Shown: positions 1 through 8,598 of the stretch, in pieces
Numbering within the stretch: position 1 is the first letter of the stretch
Layout of the letters: each line of letters begins with the position of its first letter
Source: Bacteroidota bacterium
GTDB taxonomy: Bacteria; Bacteroidota; Bacteroidia; Sphingobacteriales; Sphingobacteriaceae
Reading direction: 5' to 3'
DNA length: 64,000 nucleotides
NCBI GenBank assembly: GCA_023450085.1
Contig: JAEXHI010000031.1
Location: forward strand, 62,001 to 126,000
Notes under the pieces: model-generated
The model's database searches: none
Seen by the model: the letters and a program-made list of their open reading frames with translations, nothing else
Told to the model about the DNA's origin: nothing
Position numbers and translations under genes: made by a program

Positions 1-1301
1 TGCTTATAAGAAGCCTTGGCATTGATGCTTGGCAAATCGATAGCGAATGAACCTTTGGAAATTGAAGCAATGCTTGAACCATTTACACCTATTCTCACTT
101 TACCATCAGTGGCAATCCTGATTCCTTCTACTCGGTTTGAAGCAATAATCAATTCTTTGCTATCAGTTGTGCCTAAAAAGTCGGCATTAACTCCCGGATT
201 TGTCGTTCCTCCTATATTTCCAGTACCGTTACCCGTTCTTAGCCAAGCGGTGGTACTTCCAGAAGGACCTTGTGGACCGGCAGGACCTTGTTCTCCCGGA
301 TCACCCTGATCTCCTTTTGGTCCCTGAACACCTTGAGGGCCAGCAGCACCTTGGGCACCTTGTGGACCAGTAGCTCCCGGATTACCCGCATCGCCTTTAT
401 CTCCTTGTGGGCCCGGAGCGCCTTGGGGGCCCGTAGCACCTATTGCTCCAGCAGGGCCTTGTGGGCCAACATCACCTGCATCGCCTTTTGCACCTTGCGG
501 ACCAGTTAAGCCAATAGGACCCTGAGGACCTACCGCACCAACATCACCTTTATCTCCAGCATCACCTTTTAAACCTTGAATACCTTGAACACCCTGCGGA
601 CCAGTGGGGCCTACATCTCCTTTATCTCCGGCATCGCCCTTTAAACCCTGAGCACCCTGTGGACCAGTAGCTCCTTGAGGACCAGCTGGACCTTGAATAC
701 CTTGCGGACCAGTCGCGCCTATATCGCCTTTATCCCCTTGTGGGCCTTGGGCTCCAGTTAAACCAATAGGACCTTGAGCACCTGCAGGACCTACGGGACC
801 CGCCGGACCCGCCACACCAGTAGTTAAATTGGCTACTTCTTTCCAAATACCAGCATCCCTAACAAATACTTTTCCATTACTATTATTAAGGTAATAGTCA
901 CCATCTTTAGAACTTGCTGGCTCTGTAGCTGCCGTAGGTGGATTTAGCGTACCGTTTGACCAGTTTGCGCCATTAGCACCAGGAATACCTGTATCACCCC
1001 TATCTCCTTTTAAACCTTGCGAACCAACTTCTTCCCACTTATCTAAATTCCAAGCATTAAACTTATTGGTGCTGGTATTATAAATCAACAAACCGTTGAT
1101 GGCTGCATTAGTTGCCCCTACAGCCTGCAAAACATCTCGTTGAGCTTCAGTTAAACGGGGAATCAACAAACCTTTTTCGGTTGAATAAATTTCCAGAATT
1201 GATTTATTGTTAGGTCTTTCTGTACCAATACCTACCGAGCCATTTTGGGAGTAGGCAAAAGACGAGAAAAACAGAAATGTTAAAAAAGTAGAAATCCTCA
1301 T
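1..1301 (-). CDS. Exported collagen-like (Gly-X-Y repeat) protein, 3' part outside window
   Basis: The reading frame opens at an ATG at 1299-1301 and stays open to the window edge, so the C-terminus is missing. The N-terminus is a signal peptide (MRISTFLTFLFFSSFAYSQ). Next comes a segment found in many Bacteroidetes surface proteins (VGIGTERPN, then SILEIYSTEKGLLIPRLT). A short Gly-X-Y run follows, then a linker with a DGDYYLNNSNGKVFV stretch, then about 180 residues of uninterrupted collagen-like triplets rich in GPQGPAG and GDKGD (roughly 820-265). The visible end (after about 265) is non-collagenous and resembles the start of a tail-fibre or head domain. Likely a secreted or surface-anchored fibrous protein. 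The family and exported location are clear; the biological role (adhesion, matrix) is inference. GC is locally high because of Gly and Pro codons. Confidence 0.85.
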   Translation of the reverse strand, partial: MRISTFLTFLFFSSFAYSQNGSVGIGTERPNNKSILEIYSTEKGLLIPRLTEAQRDVLQAVGATNAAINGLLIYNTSTNKFNAWNLDKWEEVGSQGLKGDRGDTGIPGANGANWSNGTLNPPTAATEPASSKDGDYYLNNSNGKVFVRDAGIWKEVANLTTGVAGPAGPVGPAGAQGPIGLTGAQGPQGDKGDIGATGPQGIQGPAGPQGATGPQGAQGLKGDAGDKGDVGPTGPQGVQGIQGLKGDAGDKGDVGAVGPQGPIGLTGPQGAKGDAGDVGPQGPAGAIGATGPQGAPGPQGDKGDAGNPGATGPQGAQGAAGPQGVQGPKGDQGDPGEQGPAGPQGPSGSTTAWLRTGNGTGNIGGTTNPGVNADFLGTTDSKELIIASNRVEGIRIATDGKVRIGVNGSSIASISKGSFAIDLPSINAKASYK

Positions 1302-1469
1302 AAGCGAAAACGTTTACCTGTTGATTTTTGGGTAATTAACTACTCAAAATAAGAATATATTTATGACTATAACAAACTTATCAACATTTATTTTATCTGA
1401 AATGACAAATTGTGGAAAACTATAAGCCCCCAAAAACGTCATTATCTTTAAAAAATAAGGCCTAAATAA

Positions 1470-1498
1470 TTGGCAAACGGATATTTAAATTAACTTTG
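1470..1498 (+). promoter_or_regulatory. Bacteroidetes-type promoter for transketolase
   Basis: A -7 box TAACTTTG (1491-1498, consensus TAnnTTTG) is preceded by TTGG at 1470-1473, an 18-19 bp spacer that fits the phylum consensus. Transcription would begin near 1503-1506. This excludes the upstream TTG at 1496 as start codon and points to the ATG at 1526. Confidence 0.7.
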
Positions 1499-1525
1499 TT
1501 ACATTACAACAATATTTTTTTTTGG

Positions 1526-2371
1526 ATGAAACATACAATCAGTGAACTAGAAGATATCGCTTCCCAAGTAAGGAGAGATATCCTTAGAATGGTACATGCG
1601 GTACAGTCTGGGCACCCAGGCGCATCTTTGGGCTGTGCAGATTTCTTTACAGCTTTATATTTCGAGGTGTTGAACCACAACCCGAAATTTGACATGGATG
1701 GTAAAAACGAAGATCTTTTCTTCTTATCAAACGGACATATTTCTCCAGTTTGGTATAGCGTGTTAGCTAGGTCAGGATATTTCGGCGTAAGCGAGCTAAG
1801 CACTTTTAGAAAACTGGATTCAAGATTGCAAGGACACCCAACTACTCATGAGGGATTACCAGGTGTTCGCGTAGCTTCTGGATCATTAGGACAAGGTTTA
1901 TCTGTAGCTATTGGTGCAGCACTTGCTAAAAAAATTGATGGCGATAAATCACTAGTTTTTGCGCTTTTAGGTGATGGCGAATTGCAAGAAGGCCAAAACT
2001 GGGAAGCGTTTATGTTTGCTCCACACAACAAAGTAGATAACATCATTGCTAGCATCGACTATAACGGTCAGCAAATTGATGGCCCTACCGAGAAAGTACT
2101 TTCTTTAGAAAACCTGCAAGCTAAATTTGAAGCTTTCGGTTGGCATGTAATTACTTCTAACGGTAACGACATGGAAGAAATCCTAAAATCATTAGAGTAC
2201 GCAAAATCATTAACAGGAAAAGGAAAACCTATCTTGAACTTGATGAGCACCCAAATGGGCTATGGTGTTGACTTTATGGTAGGCACCCACAAATGGCACG
2301 GATCAGCTCCAAGTGACGAGCAATTGGCCAATGCCCTTGGACAGATTAAAGAAACCTTGGGAGATTACTAA
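1526..2371 (+). CDS. tktA: Transketolase, N-terminal (TPP-binding) subunit
   Basis: First half of a split transketolase, which transfers two-carbon ketol units in the non-oxidative pentose phosphate pathway. The 281-residue protein has the hallmarks of the TPP-binding half: SGHPGASLG near the N-terminus, SNGHISPVWY, GSLGQGLSVAIG, and the ThDP/metal motif GDGELQEGQNWEA followed by IDYNGQQIDG. The frame can be extended to a TTG at 1496, but that codon lies inside the -7 promoter box, so I place the start at ATG 1526 (MKHTISELED). The C-terminal subunit follows 134 bp downstream and the two are expected to form one active enzyme. The two-gene form is common in Bacteroidetes, archaea and some Firmicutes. 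Confidence 0.93.
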   Translation: MKHTISELEDIASQVRRDILRMVHAVQSGHPGASLGCADFFTALYFEVLNHNPKFDMDGKNEDLFFLSNGHISPVWYSVLARSGYFGVSELSTFRKLDSRLQGHPTTHEGLPGVRVASGSLGQGLSVAIGAALAKKIDGDKSLVFALLGDGELQEGQNWEAFMFAPHNKVDNIIASIDYNGQQIDGPTEKVLSLENLQAKFEAFGWHVITSNGNDMEEILKSLEYAKSLTGKGKPILNLMSTQMGYGVDFMVGTHKWHGSAPSDEQLANALGQIKETLGDY

Positions 2372-2505
2372 TCAGATTTTAGAAGTTAGATAGCAGATTA
2401 GGTGCATTTGACCAATCTCTTATCACATAATTAAACAGGATAGATTTGAGTGAAAGATTTAGAAAATAACCTATCTCCAACCTCACCTCTCATATCTCAA
2501 CAAAA

Positions 2506-3465
2506 ATGAAAAAATACACTTACACAGATAAAAAAGATACCCGTTCTGGTTTTGGAGCTGGCTTACACGAAGCGGGAAAAAGAAACGAAAACGTAGTTGC
2601 CCTTTGCGCCGACTTAGTTGGCTCGTTAAAAATGGATGCTTTTATCAAAGATTTTCCTGAGCGTTTTTTCCAAGTAGGTATTGCAGAAGCTAACATGATG
2701 GGTATTGCTGCAGGCTTAACCATTGGCGGAAAAATTCCATTTACAGGAACTTTCGCAAACTTTTCTACCGGAAGGGTTTACGACCAAATACGTCAATCTA
2801 TTGCCTACTCTGGCAAAAATGTAAAAATTTGTGCTTCTCACGCAGGCCTAACCCTAGGTGAAGATGGTGCTACCCACCAAATCCTTGAAGACATTGGCTT
2901 AATGAAAATGTTGCCAGGAATGACTGTAATTAACCCTTGCGATTACAACCAAACCAAAGCAGCTACTTTAGCCATTATGGAACACGAAGGTCCTGTTTAC
3001 CTACGTTTTGGCCGTCCGGTAATCCCTGTGTTTACTCCAGAAGACCAAAAATTTGAAATTGGCAAAGCATGGATGGTTAATGAGGGTACCGATGTAACCA
3101 TTGTAGCAACAGGCCACATGGTTTGGAGAGCAATACAAGCTGGTGAGGAATTAGAGAAATTAGGCATTGATGCTGAAATTATAAATATCCATACGATTAA
3201 ACCTTTGGACGAAGAAGCTATCTTAAAGTCTGTAAAGAAAACAGGTTGTATTGTTACTTGCGAAGAGCACAATAAATTTGGCGGTTTAGGAGAGAGTGTT
3301 TCTCGTTTCTTGACCACTACTTATTTGGCTCCACAAGAGTTTGTAGCTGTTGATGACAGTTTCGGCGAAAGCGCTACTCCTGATCAGTTAATGACAAAAT
3401 ATAAGCTAGATCCTTCAGATATCGTAGCAGCTGCCCAAAAAGCGATTGCTAGAAAATCGAAATAA
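2506..3465 (+). CDS. tktB: Transketolase, C-terminal subunit
   Basis: Second half of the split transketolase (319 residues), carrying the pyrimidine-binding and C-terminal domains. Visible features are RSGFGAGLHEAGKRNENVVALCADL at the start of the pyrimidine domain, FFQVGIAEANMMGIAAGL with the catalytic Glu that activates the TPP ring, SHAGLTLGEDGATHQ, and the C-terminal TVVAT-like segment (VTIVATGHMV). It follows the N-terminal subunit on the same strand. The sigma factor gene begins only 3 bp after its stop codon, so the two are almost certainly co-transcribed. Identity is secure; the gene symbol is by analogy. Confidence 0.93.
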   Translation: MKKYTYTDKKDTRSGFGAGLHEAGKRNENVVALCADLVGSLKMDAFIKDFPERFFQVGIAEANMMGIAAGLTIGGKIPFTGTFANFSTGRVYDQIRQSIAYSGKNVKICASHAGLTLGEDGATHQILEDIGLMKMLPGMTVINPCDYNQTKAATLAIMEHEGPVYLRFGRPVIPVFTPEDQKFEIGKAWMVNEGTDVTIVATGHMVWRAIQAGEELEKLGIDAEIINIHTIKPLDEEAILKSVKKTGCIVTCEEHNKFGGLGESVSRFLTTTYLAPQEFVAVDDSFGESATPDQLMTKYKLDPSDIVAAAQKAIARKSK

Positions 3466-3468
3466 CCT

Positions 3469-4020
3469 ATGAAGCAAGTTGAAGACGCAGAGATCCTCTC
3501 TAAATTTCAGGATGAAAAAACTAGAAATAATGCCTTCAACTTGCTTTTACAAAAATATCAGCAAAAAATTTATTGGCACATCAGACGTTTGGTGATTGAC
3601 CATGACGATGCTGATGATCTTGTGCAGGAAACTTTTGTAAAGGTTTGGAAAAACCTACATTCGTTTCGCAGCGACTCTCAATTGTACACTTGGATTTATC
3701 GGATTGCCACCAACGAATCCATCACCTTCCTTAACAAGAAAAAAAACAGGAACAATGTTTCTTTAGACGAAGTAAATTCTGAATTAGCAGAAACACTTGC
3801 TTCTTCTTCACACTTTGATGGCGATAAAATTCAGCGCAAATTGCAAGAAGCCATCCTTACCCTTCCCGAAAAGCAACGAATCATCTTCAACATGAAATAT
3901 TTTGATGATATGAAATATGAAGAAATCTCAGAAGTTTTGGGCACCACAGTGGGTGCATTAAAAGCATCCTTTCATATTGCAGTGAAAAAAATCGAAGCAA
4001 TTTTAATAAATCAAGATTGA
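3469..4020 (+). CDS. ECF-family RNA polymerase sigma factor
   Basis: An extracytoplasmic-function sigma factor of 183 residues. Region 2 is visible as DADDLVQETFVKVWKNLHSF followed by TWIYRIATNESITFLNKKK. Region 4 is LPEKQRIIFNMKYFDDMKYEEISEVLGTTVGALKAS with its helix-turn-helix. It sits 3 bp after the transketolase subunit and is followed by a protein with a cytoplasmic N-terminus and one membrane segment, then a small exported protein: the sigma / membrane anti-sigma / periplasmic sensor layout. Which genes it controls cannot be read from this window. Physical linkage to tkt suggests that a read-through transcript sets its basal level; this is inference. Confidence 0.92.
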   Translation: MKQVEDAEILSKFQDEKTRNNAFNLLLQKYQQKIYWHIRRLVIDHDDADDLVQETFVKVWKNLHSFRSDSQLYTWIYRIATNESITFLNKKKNRNNVSLDEVNSELAETLASSSHFDGDKIQRKLQEAILTLPEKQRIIFNMKYFDDMKYEEISEVLGTTVGALKASFHIAVKKIEAILINQD

Positions 4021-4059
4021 CATTAAACCTTTTGCCTAAAAAAACATCAATAAATACGA

Positions 4060-4671
4060 ATGAGTAAAATGGCCGAAAATATGGAATGGGAAAACGAAGC
4101 GCCACAACTAGCGAAACTGAAGAGGTCTAACCCTTTTACAGTTCCTACAAATTATTTTGAGGAGCTTGAGGAACGGACCAATCAGTCTGTATTTATAAGT
4201 TCGTTGGAAAAATCAGCAAATAATGGTTTTACCACTCCAGCAAATTATTTCGAAACCCTTAATGAACAAATCATTGCTCAAGCCAACTTATCAACGTTTG
4301 TAAATGAGCAACAAGGTTTCGATGTTCCAGATGGATATTTTGAGCAATTGCAACAAAACATTGCTGCTAAAACCATCAGCACTAAAAAAACAGTAAAACT
4401 ATGGCATCAACCATTGTTTAAATATGCTGTTGCCGCTTGTTTGGTACTTACCTCCACTACGGGCTGGTTTGCCAACAAGCAATATCAGAGCCATCAACTA
4501 CGCAAAACAGAGCTTGCGAAAGAACAGTTGTTGTATGATATTGACGAAAGTGTGATTATAGAATATGTTCAAGAGGCGCAGCACGGAAAAACGGCCAATG
4601 TTACCGACAGCGAAATGGAAGACTATATTTTAGATAATTTCTCTACTACAGATTTATCTAATAATTTATAA
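4060..4671 (+). CDS. Putative membrane anti-sigma protein with threefold YFE motif
   Basis: A 203-residue protein with no family I can name with certainty. The N-terminal, presumably cytoplasmic, part holds three spaced copies of a short motif: PFTVPTNYFEELEER (about 25-39), GFTTPANYFETLNEQ (56-70) and GFDVPDGYFEQLQQN (86-100), about 31 residues apart. One transmembrane helix follows (about 119-138, LFKYAVAACLVLTSTTGWF), then a C-terminal tail of about 65 residues outside the cytoplasm. Position directly after an ECF sigma gene and single-pass topology suggest an anti-sigma factor, but there is no recognisable zinc-binding anti-sigma motif (no HxxxCxxC). The function is an inference from context. 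Confidence 0.7.
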   Translation: MSKMAENMEWENEAPQLAKLKRSNPFTVPTNYFEELEERTNQSVFISSLEKSANNGFTTPANYFETLNEQIIAQANLSTFVNEQQGFDVPDGYFEQLQQNIAAKTISTKKTVKLWHQPLFKYAVAACLVLTSTTGWFANKQYQSHQLRKTELAKEQLLYDIDESVIIEYVQEAQHGKTANVTDSEMEDYILDNFSTTDLSNNL

Positions 4672-4726
4672 ATCTGGGCCAGATGACCATCATCAGACCC
4701 CTTAACACAATTAAACAATAAAACAG

Positions 4727-5182
4727 ATGAAAAACTTTGTTTTTGCACTATTAATCTTCGCTCCTTTTTTAGCTTCAGCACAAGGACCTAAAATGGGTGG
4801 TGAAAAAATGGAAGCCAGAAAAGTGGCTTGGCTAACCACAAAGCTGGATTTATCTGCCGAAGAAGCTAAGATTTTTTGGCCAATCTATAATGATTATGTG
4901 AGAGAGCAGTCGACGTTGAGAAAAGAACGGATGCAAAAGATGATTAGCTTTAGAAAACTTAAGGAGATTGAAGATTTAGATGATGAAGAAATTCAAACTT
5001 TAATTTTAAACGATTTCAACTTTAGACAGCGAGATTTAAACATTGAACGCAAATACTACAACAAGTTCAAATCAAGCTTACCTATAAAAACCGTAGGTAA
5101 GTTTTACAGAGCACAAGAAGCATTCAAGAAAGAAATATTACAACAATATAGAGCAGCAATGCCAGCCCCTCAAACGAATTAG
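4727..5182 (+). CDS. Small exported helical protein, likely sensor partner of the sigma operon
   Basis: A 151-residue protein with a clear signal peptide (MKNFVFALLIFAPFLASAQ) and a helical, charged mature part (LDLSAEEAKIFWPIYNDYVREQ, LRKERMQKM). The pattern 'L-T-x-K-L-x-L-S-x-E-E-A' near the N-terminus of the mature chain is similar to Spy/CpxP/CnrX-type periplasmic proteins (LTxxQ regions), which sense envelope stress in sigma or two-component systems. It is the last gene of the tkt-sigma-anti-sigma cluster and is followed by a strong terminator at 5206-5232. Exported and operonic: seen. Sensor role: inference. Confidence 0.75.
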   Translation: MKNFVFALLIFAPFLASAQGPKMGGEKMEARKVAWLTTKLDLSAEEAKIFWPIYNDYVREQSTLRKERMQKMISFRKLKEIEDLDDEEIQTLILNDFNFRQRDLNIERKYYNKFKSSLPIKTVGKFYRAQEAFKKEILQQYRAAMPAPQTN

Positions 5183-5205
5183 ATCACGCAAATGATTAAC
5201 TGAAG

Positions 5206-5232
5206 AGGACGTCCCAAAAGACGTCCTTTTTT
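5206..5232 (+). terminator. Rho-independent terminator after the sigma-factor operon
   Basis: Perfect 8-bp stem AGGACGTC / GACGTCCT with a 6-nt loop followed by six T residues, 24 bp after the stop of the exported protein. Confidence 0.9.
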
Positions 5233-5270
5233 ATTTGACATCATTTCCAAAAAATGAGCCCTAAATCCGC

Positions 5271-5278
5271 TACTTTTG
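5271..5278 (+). promoter_or_regulatory. -7 promoter box directly upstream of the aminotransferase start
   Basis: TACTTTTG fits TAnnTTTG exactly, and only 4 bases separate it from the ATG at 5283. If transcription starts the usual 4-7 bases after the box, the mRNA is leaderless or nearly so. A well-spaced -33 TTTG is not obvious (the nearest, 5234-5237, is 33 bp away). Confidence 0.5.
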
Positions 5279-5282
5279 CAAC

Positions 5283-6479
5283 ATGCTTACCCAACGACAA
5301 CTTTTTTTAAAACACAACGCTCAAACTTCTACTACTCCTTTAATGCTTGAATTTGTGAAAGCGCAAGGAGTTAACCTATATAATAAAGAAGGAAAAGCTT
5401 ATATCGATTTAATAGCCGGTATTGGGGTAAGCAACGTTGGCCATTGTCACCCTAACGTAGTAAGCGCTGTGCAAAAGCAAGTGGAAACCTATATGCACTT
5501 GATGGTTTACGGCGAGTTTGTACAAAGCCCGCAAGTGAATTTTGCAACCGCTTTGGCTTCGGTTTTACCTGAACAGCTTAACTGCACTTATTTTGTTAAT
5601 TCTGGAGCAGAGGCCGTAGAGGGAGCCATGAAACTGGCCAAAAGATATACGGGGAGAAAAGGATTTATTGCCTGCAAAAACGCTTACCATGGCAGCACGC
5701 AAGGTGCAGAAAGCTTGATGGAAAGTGACTTTTATTCTGCTGGCTATGGGCCGTTTTTGCCACACGTAGACTTCATTACCCACAACAATATTGCCGACCT
5801 GGAAAAAATCACAGACCAAACTGCCGCGGTGTTTATTGAACCTATACAAGGTGAAGCTGGCGTGAGAGTAGCCAACCAAGCTTTCATGGAAGCTTTAAAG
5901 GCGAGGTGTTTGGCTACTGGTACACTTTTAGTATTTGATGAAATTCAAACGGGCTTTGGCAGAACAGGAAAAATGTTTGCCTTTGAACATTATGACATTA
6001 CGCCAGATATTCTTCTGTTAGCTAAAGGTATTGGCGGCGGAATGCCTATTGGTGCTTTTATCAGTTCGGCAGAAATCATGTCAGTATTATCATTCAACCC
6101 TATTTTGGGCCACATGACTACTTTCGGTGGTCACCCCGTGTGCTGCGCTGCTGGACTAGCAACTTTAAATACGCTACTTAACGAGAACATTGTGGCTGAT
6201 GTGGAAGCAAAAGGCACTTTATTCAAAGAACTATTACAACATACAGCCATTAACGAAATACGTGGCAAGGGCTTGATGCTTGCCGTAAGTTTTGATAGTT
6301 TTGATATTAACAAAGCAATTATTGATGCCTGCATTGAAGACGGCATTATTACCGATTGGTTTTTGCATTGTAGTGATGCGATGCGTATTGCCCCTCCCCT
6401 CACCATTACTGAGGATGAAATCAAGGCAGCATGCAGCATCATTCTTAGGAACATAGAGAAAATTTGCCCATCAAAATAA
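5283..6479 (+). CDS. Class III PLP-dependent aminotransferase (acetylornithine/4-aminobutyrate type)
   Basis: A 398-residue fold-type I aminotransferase. Seen: YIDLIAGIGVSNVGHCHPNVV near the N-terminus, FVNSGAEAVEGAMKLAKRYTGR, AYHGSTQGAESLM, FDEIQTGFGRTGKMFAFEH, and the PLP-lysine motif LLLAKGIGGGMPIGAF with Lys248. Length and motif order fit the ArgD/GabT/ornithine aminotransferase class. The exact amino donor cannot be decided from sequence; no arginine-biosynthesis genes lie nearby, so I leave the symbol empty. The gene follows a terminator and has its own -7 box. A two-component regulator starts 6 bp after its stop codon, so the three genes probably share a transcript. Confidence 0.88.
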   Translation: MLTQRQLFLKHNAQTSTTPLMLEFVKAQGVNLYNKEGKAYIDLIAGIGVSNVGHCHPNVVSAVQKQVETYMHLMVYGEFVQSPQVNFATALASVLPEQLNCTYFVNSGAEAVEGAMKLAKRYTGRKGFIACKNAYHGSTQGAESLMESDFYSAGYGPFLPHVDFITHNNIADLEKITDQTAAVFIEPIQGEAGVRVANQAFMEALKARCLATGTLLVFDEIQTGFGRTGKMFAFEHYDITPDILLLAKGIGGGMPIGAFISSAEIMSVLSFNPILGHMTTFGGHPVCCAAGLATLNTLLNENIVADVEAKGTLFKELLQHTAINEIRGKGLMLAVSFDSFDINKAIIDACIEDGIITDWFLHCSDAMRIAPPLTITEDEIKAACSIILRNIEKICPSK

Positions 6480-6485
6480 ACAGGG

Positions 6486-7163
6486 ATGAATGTACTGATT
6501 GTTGAAGACGAAAAAAGCCTAGCCTTAGAAATCAATGATTTTTTAAGCAAGGAAGGTTACATTATAGACCATGCCCGAAGAAAAGCTTCGGCAGAGGAAA
6601 AGATTTTCGTTAACAGCTATGATTTTATCCTACTTGATTTGGGTTTACCAGATGGGGATGGCTTTGAACTGTTAAAACTGATTAAAGGCCTTAAGGATAG
6701 AGATGACGCCATCATTATCTTAACCGCTAGAAGTGCCGTAGACGACCGTATTAAAGGCCTTGAAGAGGGCGCAGATGACTACCTACCCAAACCTTTCTCC
6801 CTAAACGAGCTTCTAGCAAGAATGCATGCCGTAACCCGTAGAAAGCACAAACTGGAAAAAAACGACATCCAAGTACATGATTTCGTATTAGATATCCAAA
6901 ATAGGGTGGTTACTTTTAAAGGCGAAAGAATTCATTTGACCAAAAAGGAGTTTGAGATTTTAAACTACCTAGTGTTAAATAAAAACCGTGTAGTTTCACG
7001 TACTAGTCTTACCGAACACGTTTGGGGTGACATTTTAGAGGTCAATTCCGATTCGAACTTTGTAGATGTACATGTGAAAAATCTTCGTAAAAAACTGATG
7101 TGCCATGCAAAAACTGATTGGCTGGAAACCGTAAGAAGTATTGGCTACAGAATAACGCTTTAA
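6486..7163 (+). CDS. OmpR/PhoB-family response regulator
   Basis: A 225-residue response regulator. Receiver domain: acidic pocket VEDE near the N-terminus, phospho-acceptor Asp51 in ILLDLGLPDGDGF, conserved Thr in ILTARS, and Lys in LPKPFSLNELLAR. The C-terminal winged-helix DNA-binding domain shows LTKKEFEILNYLVLNKNRVVSRTSL and the recognition-helix region FVDVHVKNLRKKL. The cognate histidine kinase starts 12 bp downstream on the same strand. Confidence 0.95.
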   Translation: MNVLIVEDEKSLALEINDFLSKEGYIIDHARRKASAEEKIFVNSYDFILLDLGLPDGDGFELLKLIKGLKDRDDAIIILTARSAVDDRIKGLEEGADDYLPKPFSLNELLARMHAVTRRKHKLEKNDIQVHDFVLDIQNRVVTFKGERIHLTKKEFEILNYLVLNKNRVVSRTSLTEHVWGDILEVNSDSNFVDVHVKNLRKKLMCHAKTDWLETVRSIGYRITL

Positions 7164-7175
7164 ATTGAGCTAAAC

Positions 7176-8501
7176 ATGAGACTGCAAGAAAAATTTACGC
7201 TATATAACGCTGCCACCAAAATTGCACTCATTTTTATTCTTGGAACTATTATTCTATTCTCCCTAGAAAAAATCTCCATCAACCACCTAGATAACCGATT
7301 ATACAAAAAAGAAACAAAGCTCGTTAAAAACCTGAATGATAATGAGGTAGATAGTTTATTAAACGCTGAGCAGACTTTTACCGACTACAACATCTTAAAG
7401 GATGAGTATATCGTACTTACACTTATCCCCAAACAGGAAGCGATTGACACTACTGAAAAATTCAGCACAGGAGACCGAGAAATTATGGGCGATATTGAAG
7501 CCTACCGCATCCTTACCCGAAAATTTGAATATAAAAACAAATACTATCAACTGGAACTAGGCACCACCGCCGCAGGAGCCATCTCTATCAAAAAATCATT
7601 AGGGATTTACATGTTTATTGTACTAATGGTTTCCCTTTCCATTACCTTAATAACAGATTACGCCTTCACCAGATTCCTACTCAAACCTTTTTATAAGATA
7701 CTAGACCAAAAAATCAACAAGGTTAACGACCCTATCACTTTCGATTATAGCAAGATTCCAACAAACACTACTGACTTTGTACTTTTGGATGATAGTATTA
7801 ATGGCTTGATGAGGAAAATCACCGACCTTTTCTTGCTTGAAAAACAGTTTATCGCTAACGTTTCGCACGAATTGCTCACTCCTATTTCCATTTTAAATGG
7901 CAGATTAGAAAACATTCTTGCTTCTGAAACCCTTGCGGTGGAACATGAAGAAAAAATCATGGCCTCGTTAAAAACATTGAGCAGGTTAAAATCTATCATC
8001 AATAGTTTATTGCTAATCTCGAAAGTAGAAAATGAGCAATACGTTAAAAAAGACCAAATTGTGATTAGGCAGGAGCTGGAAGATATTTATGAAGATTTAA
8101 CGGAACGTATTTCCGATAAACGGATTACCTACGAAAACCAGACCAAAGAAGCTTTTATCTTCCAAGGAAGCCAACCATTAATCCATACTTTATTAATTAA
8201 TATCATTAACAATGCAATAAAGTATAGTAAACATGCAGGCAGCATCGTCATAACCGACCAGCTCACTACAGATGCTTATGTACTCAGCATTACTGATAAT
8301 GGGATTGGTATGGACAATGATATTGTGAAAAAAGCCTTCCATCGCTTTGAAAGAGAAAATAACGAAGAAGTTAGCGGACTGGGCCTAGGTTTAGCCATTT
8401 GCAATAGCATCGCCAAATTCCACCATATCACACTCTCTATTTCTTCCCAAAAACATGAGGGTACCCAAGTGAATATTAGCTTCCCAATAGAAAAAGTATA
8501 G
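7176..8501 (+). CDS. Membrane sensor histidine kinase
   Basis: A 441-residue sensor kinase with two membrane helices (about 14-30 and 143-162) flanking an extracytoplasmic sensing segment of about 110 residues. The kinase core has the H-box ANVSHELLTPISIL (His231), the N-box LLINIINNAIKYSKH, ITDNGIGMD and GLGLGLAICNSIAKFH. The H-box has ELLTP instead of the usual ELRTP. Partner of the OmpR-type regulator 12 bp upstream. The signal is unknown. Confidence 0.93.
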   Translation: MRLQEKFTLYNAATKIALIFILGTIILFSLEKISINHLDNRLYKKETKLVKNLNDNEVDSLLNAEQTFTDYNILKDEYIVLTLIPKQEAIDTTEKFSTGDREIMGDIEAYRILTRKFEYKNKYYQLELGTTAAGAISIKKSLGIYMFIVLMVSLSITLITDYAFTRFLLKPFYKILDQKINKVNDPITFDYSKIPTNTTDFVLLDDSINGLMRKITDLFLLEKQFIANVSHELLTPISILNGRLENILASETLAVEHEEKIMASLKTLSRLKSIINSLLLISKVENEQYVKKDQIVIRQELEDIYEDLTERISDKRITYENQTKEAFIFQGSQPLIHTLLINIINNAIKYSKHAGSIVITDQLTTDAYVLSITDNGIGMDNDIVKKAFHRFERENNEEVSGLGLGLAICNSIAKFHHITLSISSQKHEGTQVNISFPIEKV

Positions 8502-8598
8502 AATTTTCAGCTTTTTAAAAACTTCATGATTTCTTCATTTTGATAGAGGAACTTAGTATTGTTAAACAACAACATCGTTCACTAAAAATAAAAAGAAA

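Noticed and set aside
239..509. Short open frames on both strands inside the collagen-like gene
   Set aside because: They arise from the GC-rich Gly/Pro triplets. The real frame is the minus-strand one open from 1301 to the window edge.
1496..1525. TTG start for the transketolase N-terminal subunit
   Set aside because: This codon overlaps the -7 promoter box, so it would not be transcribed; ATG 1526 fits the family.
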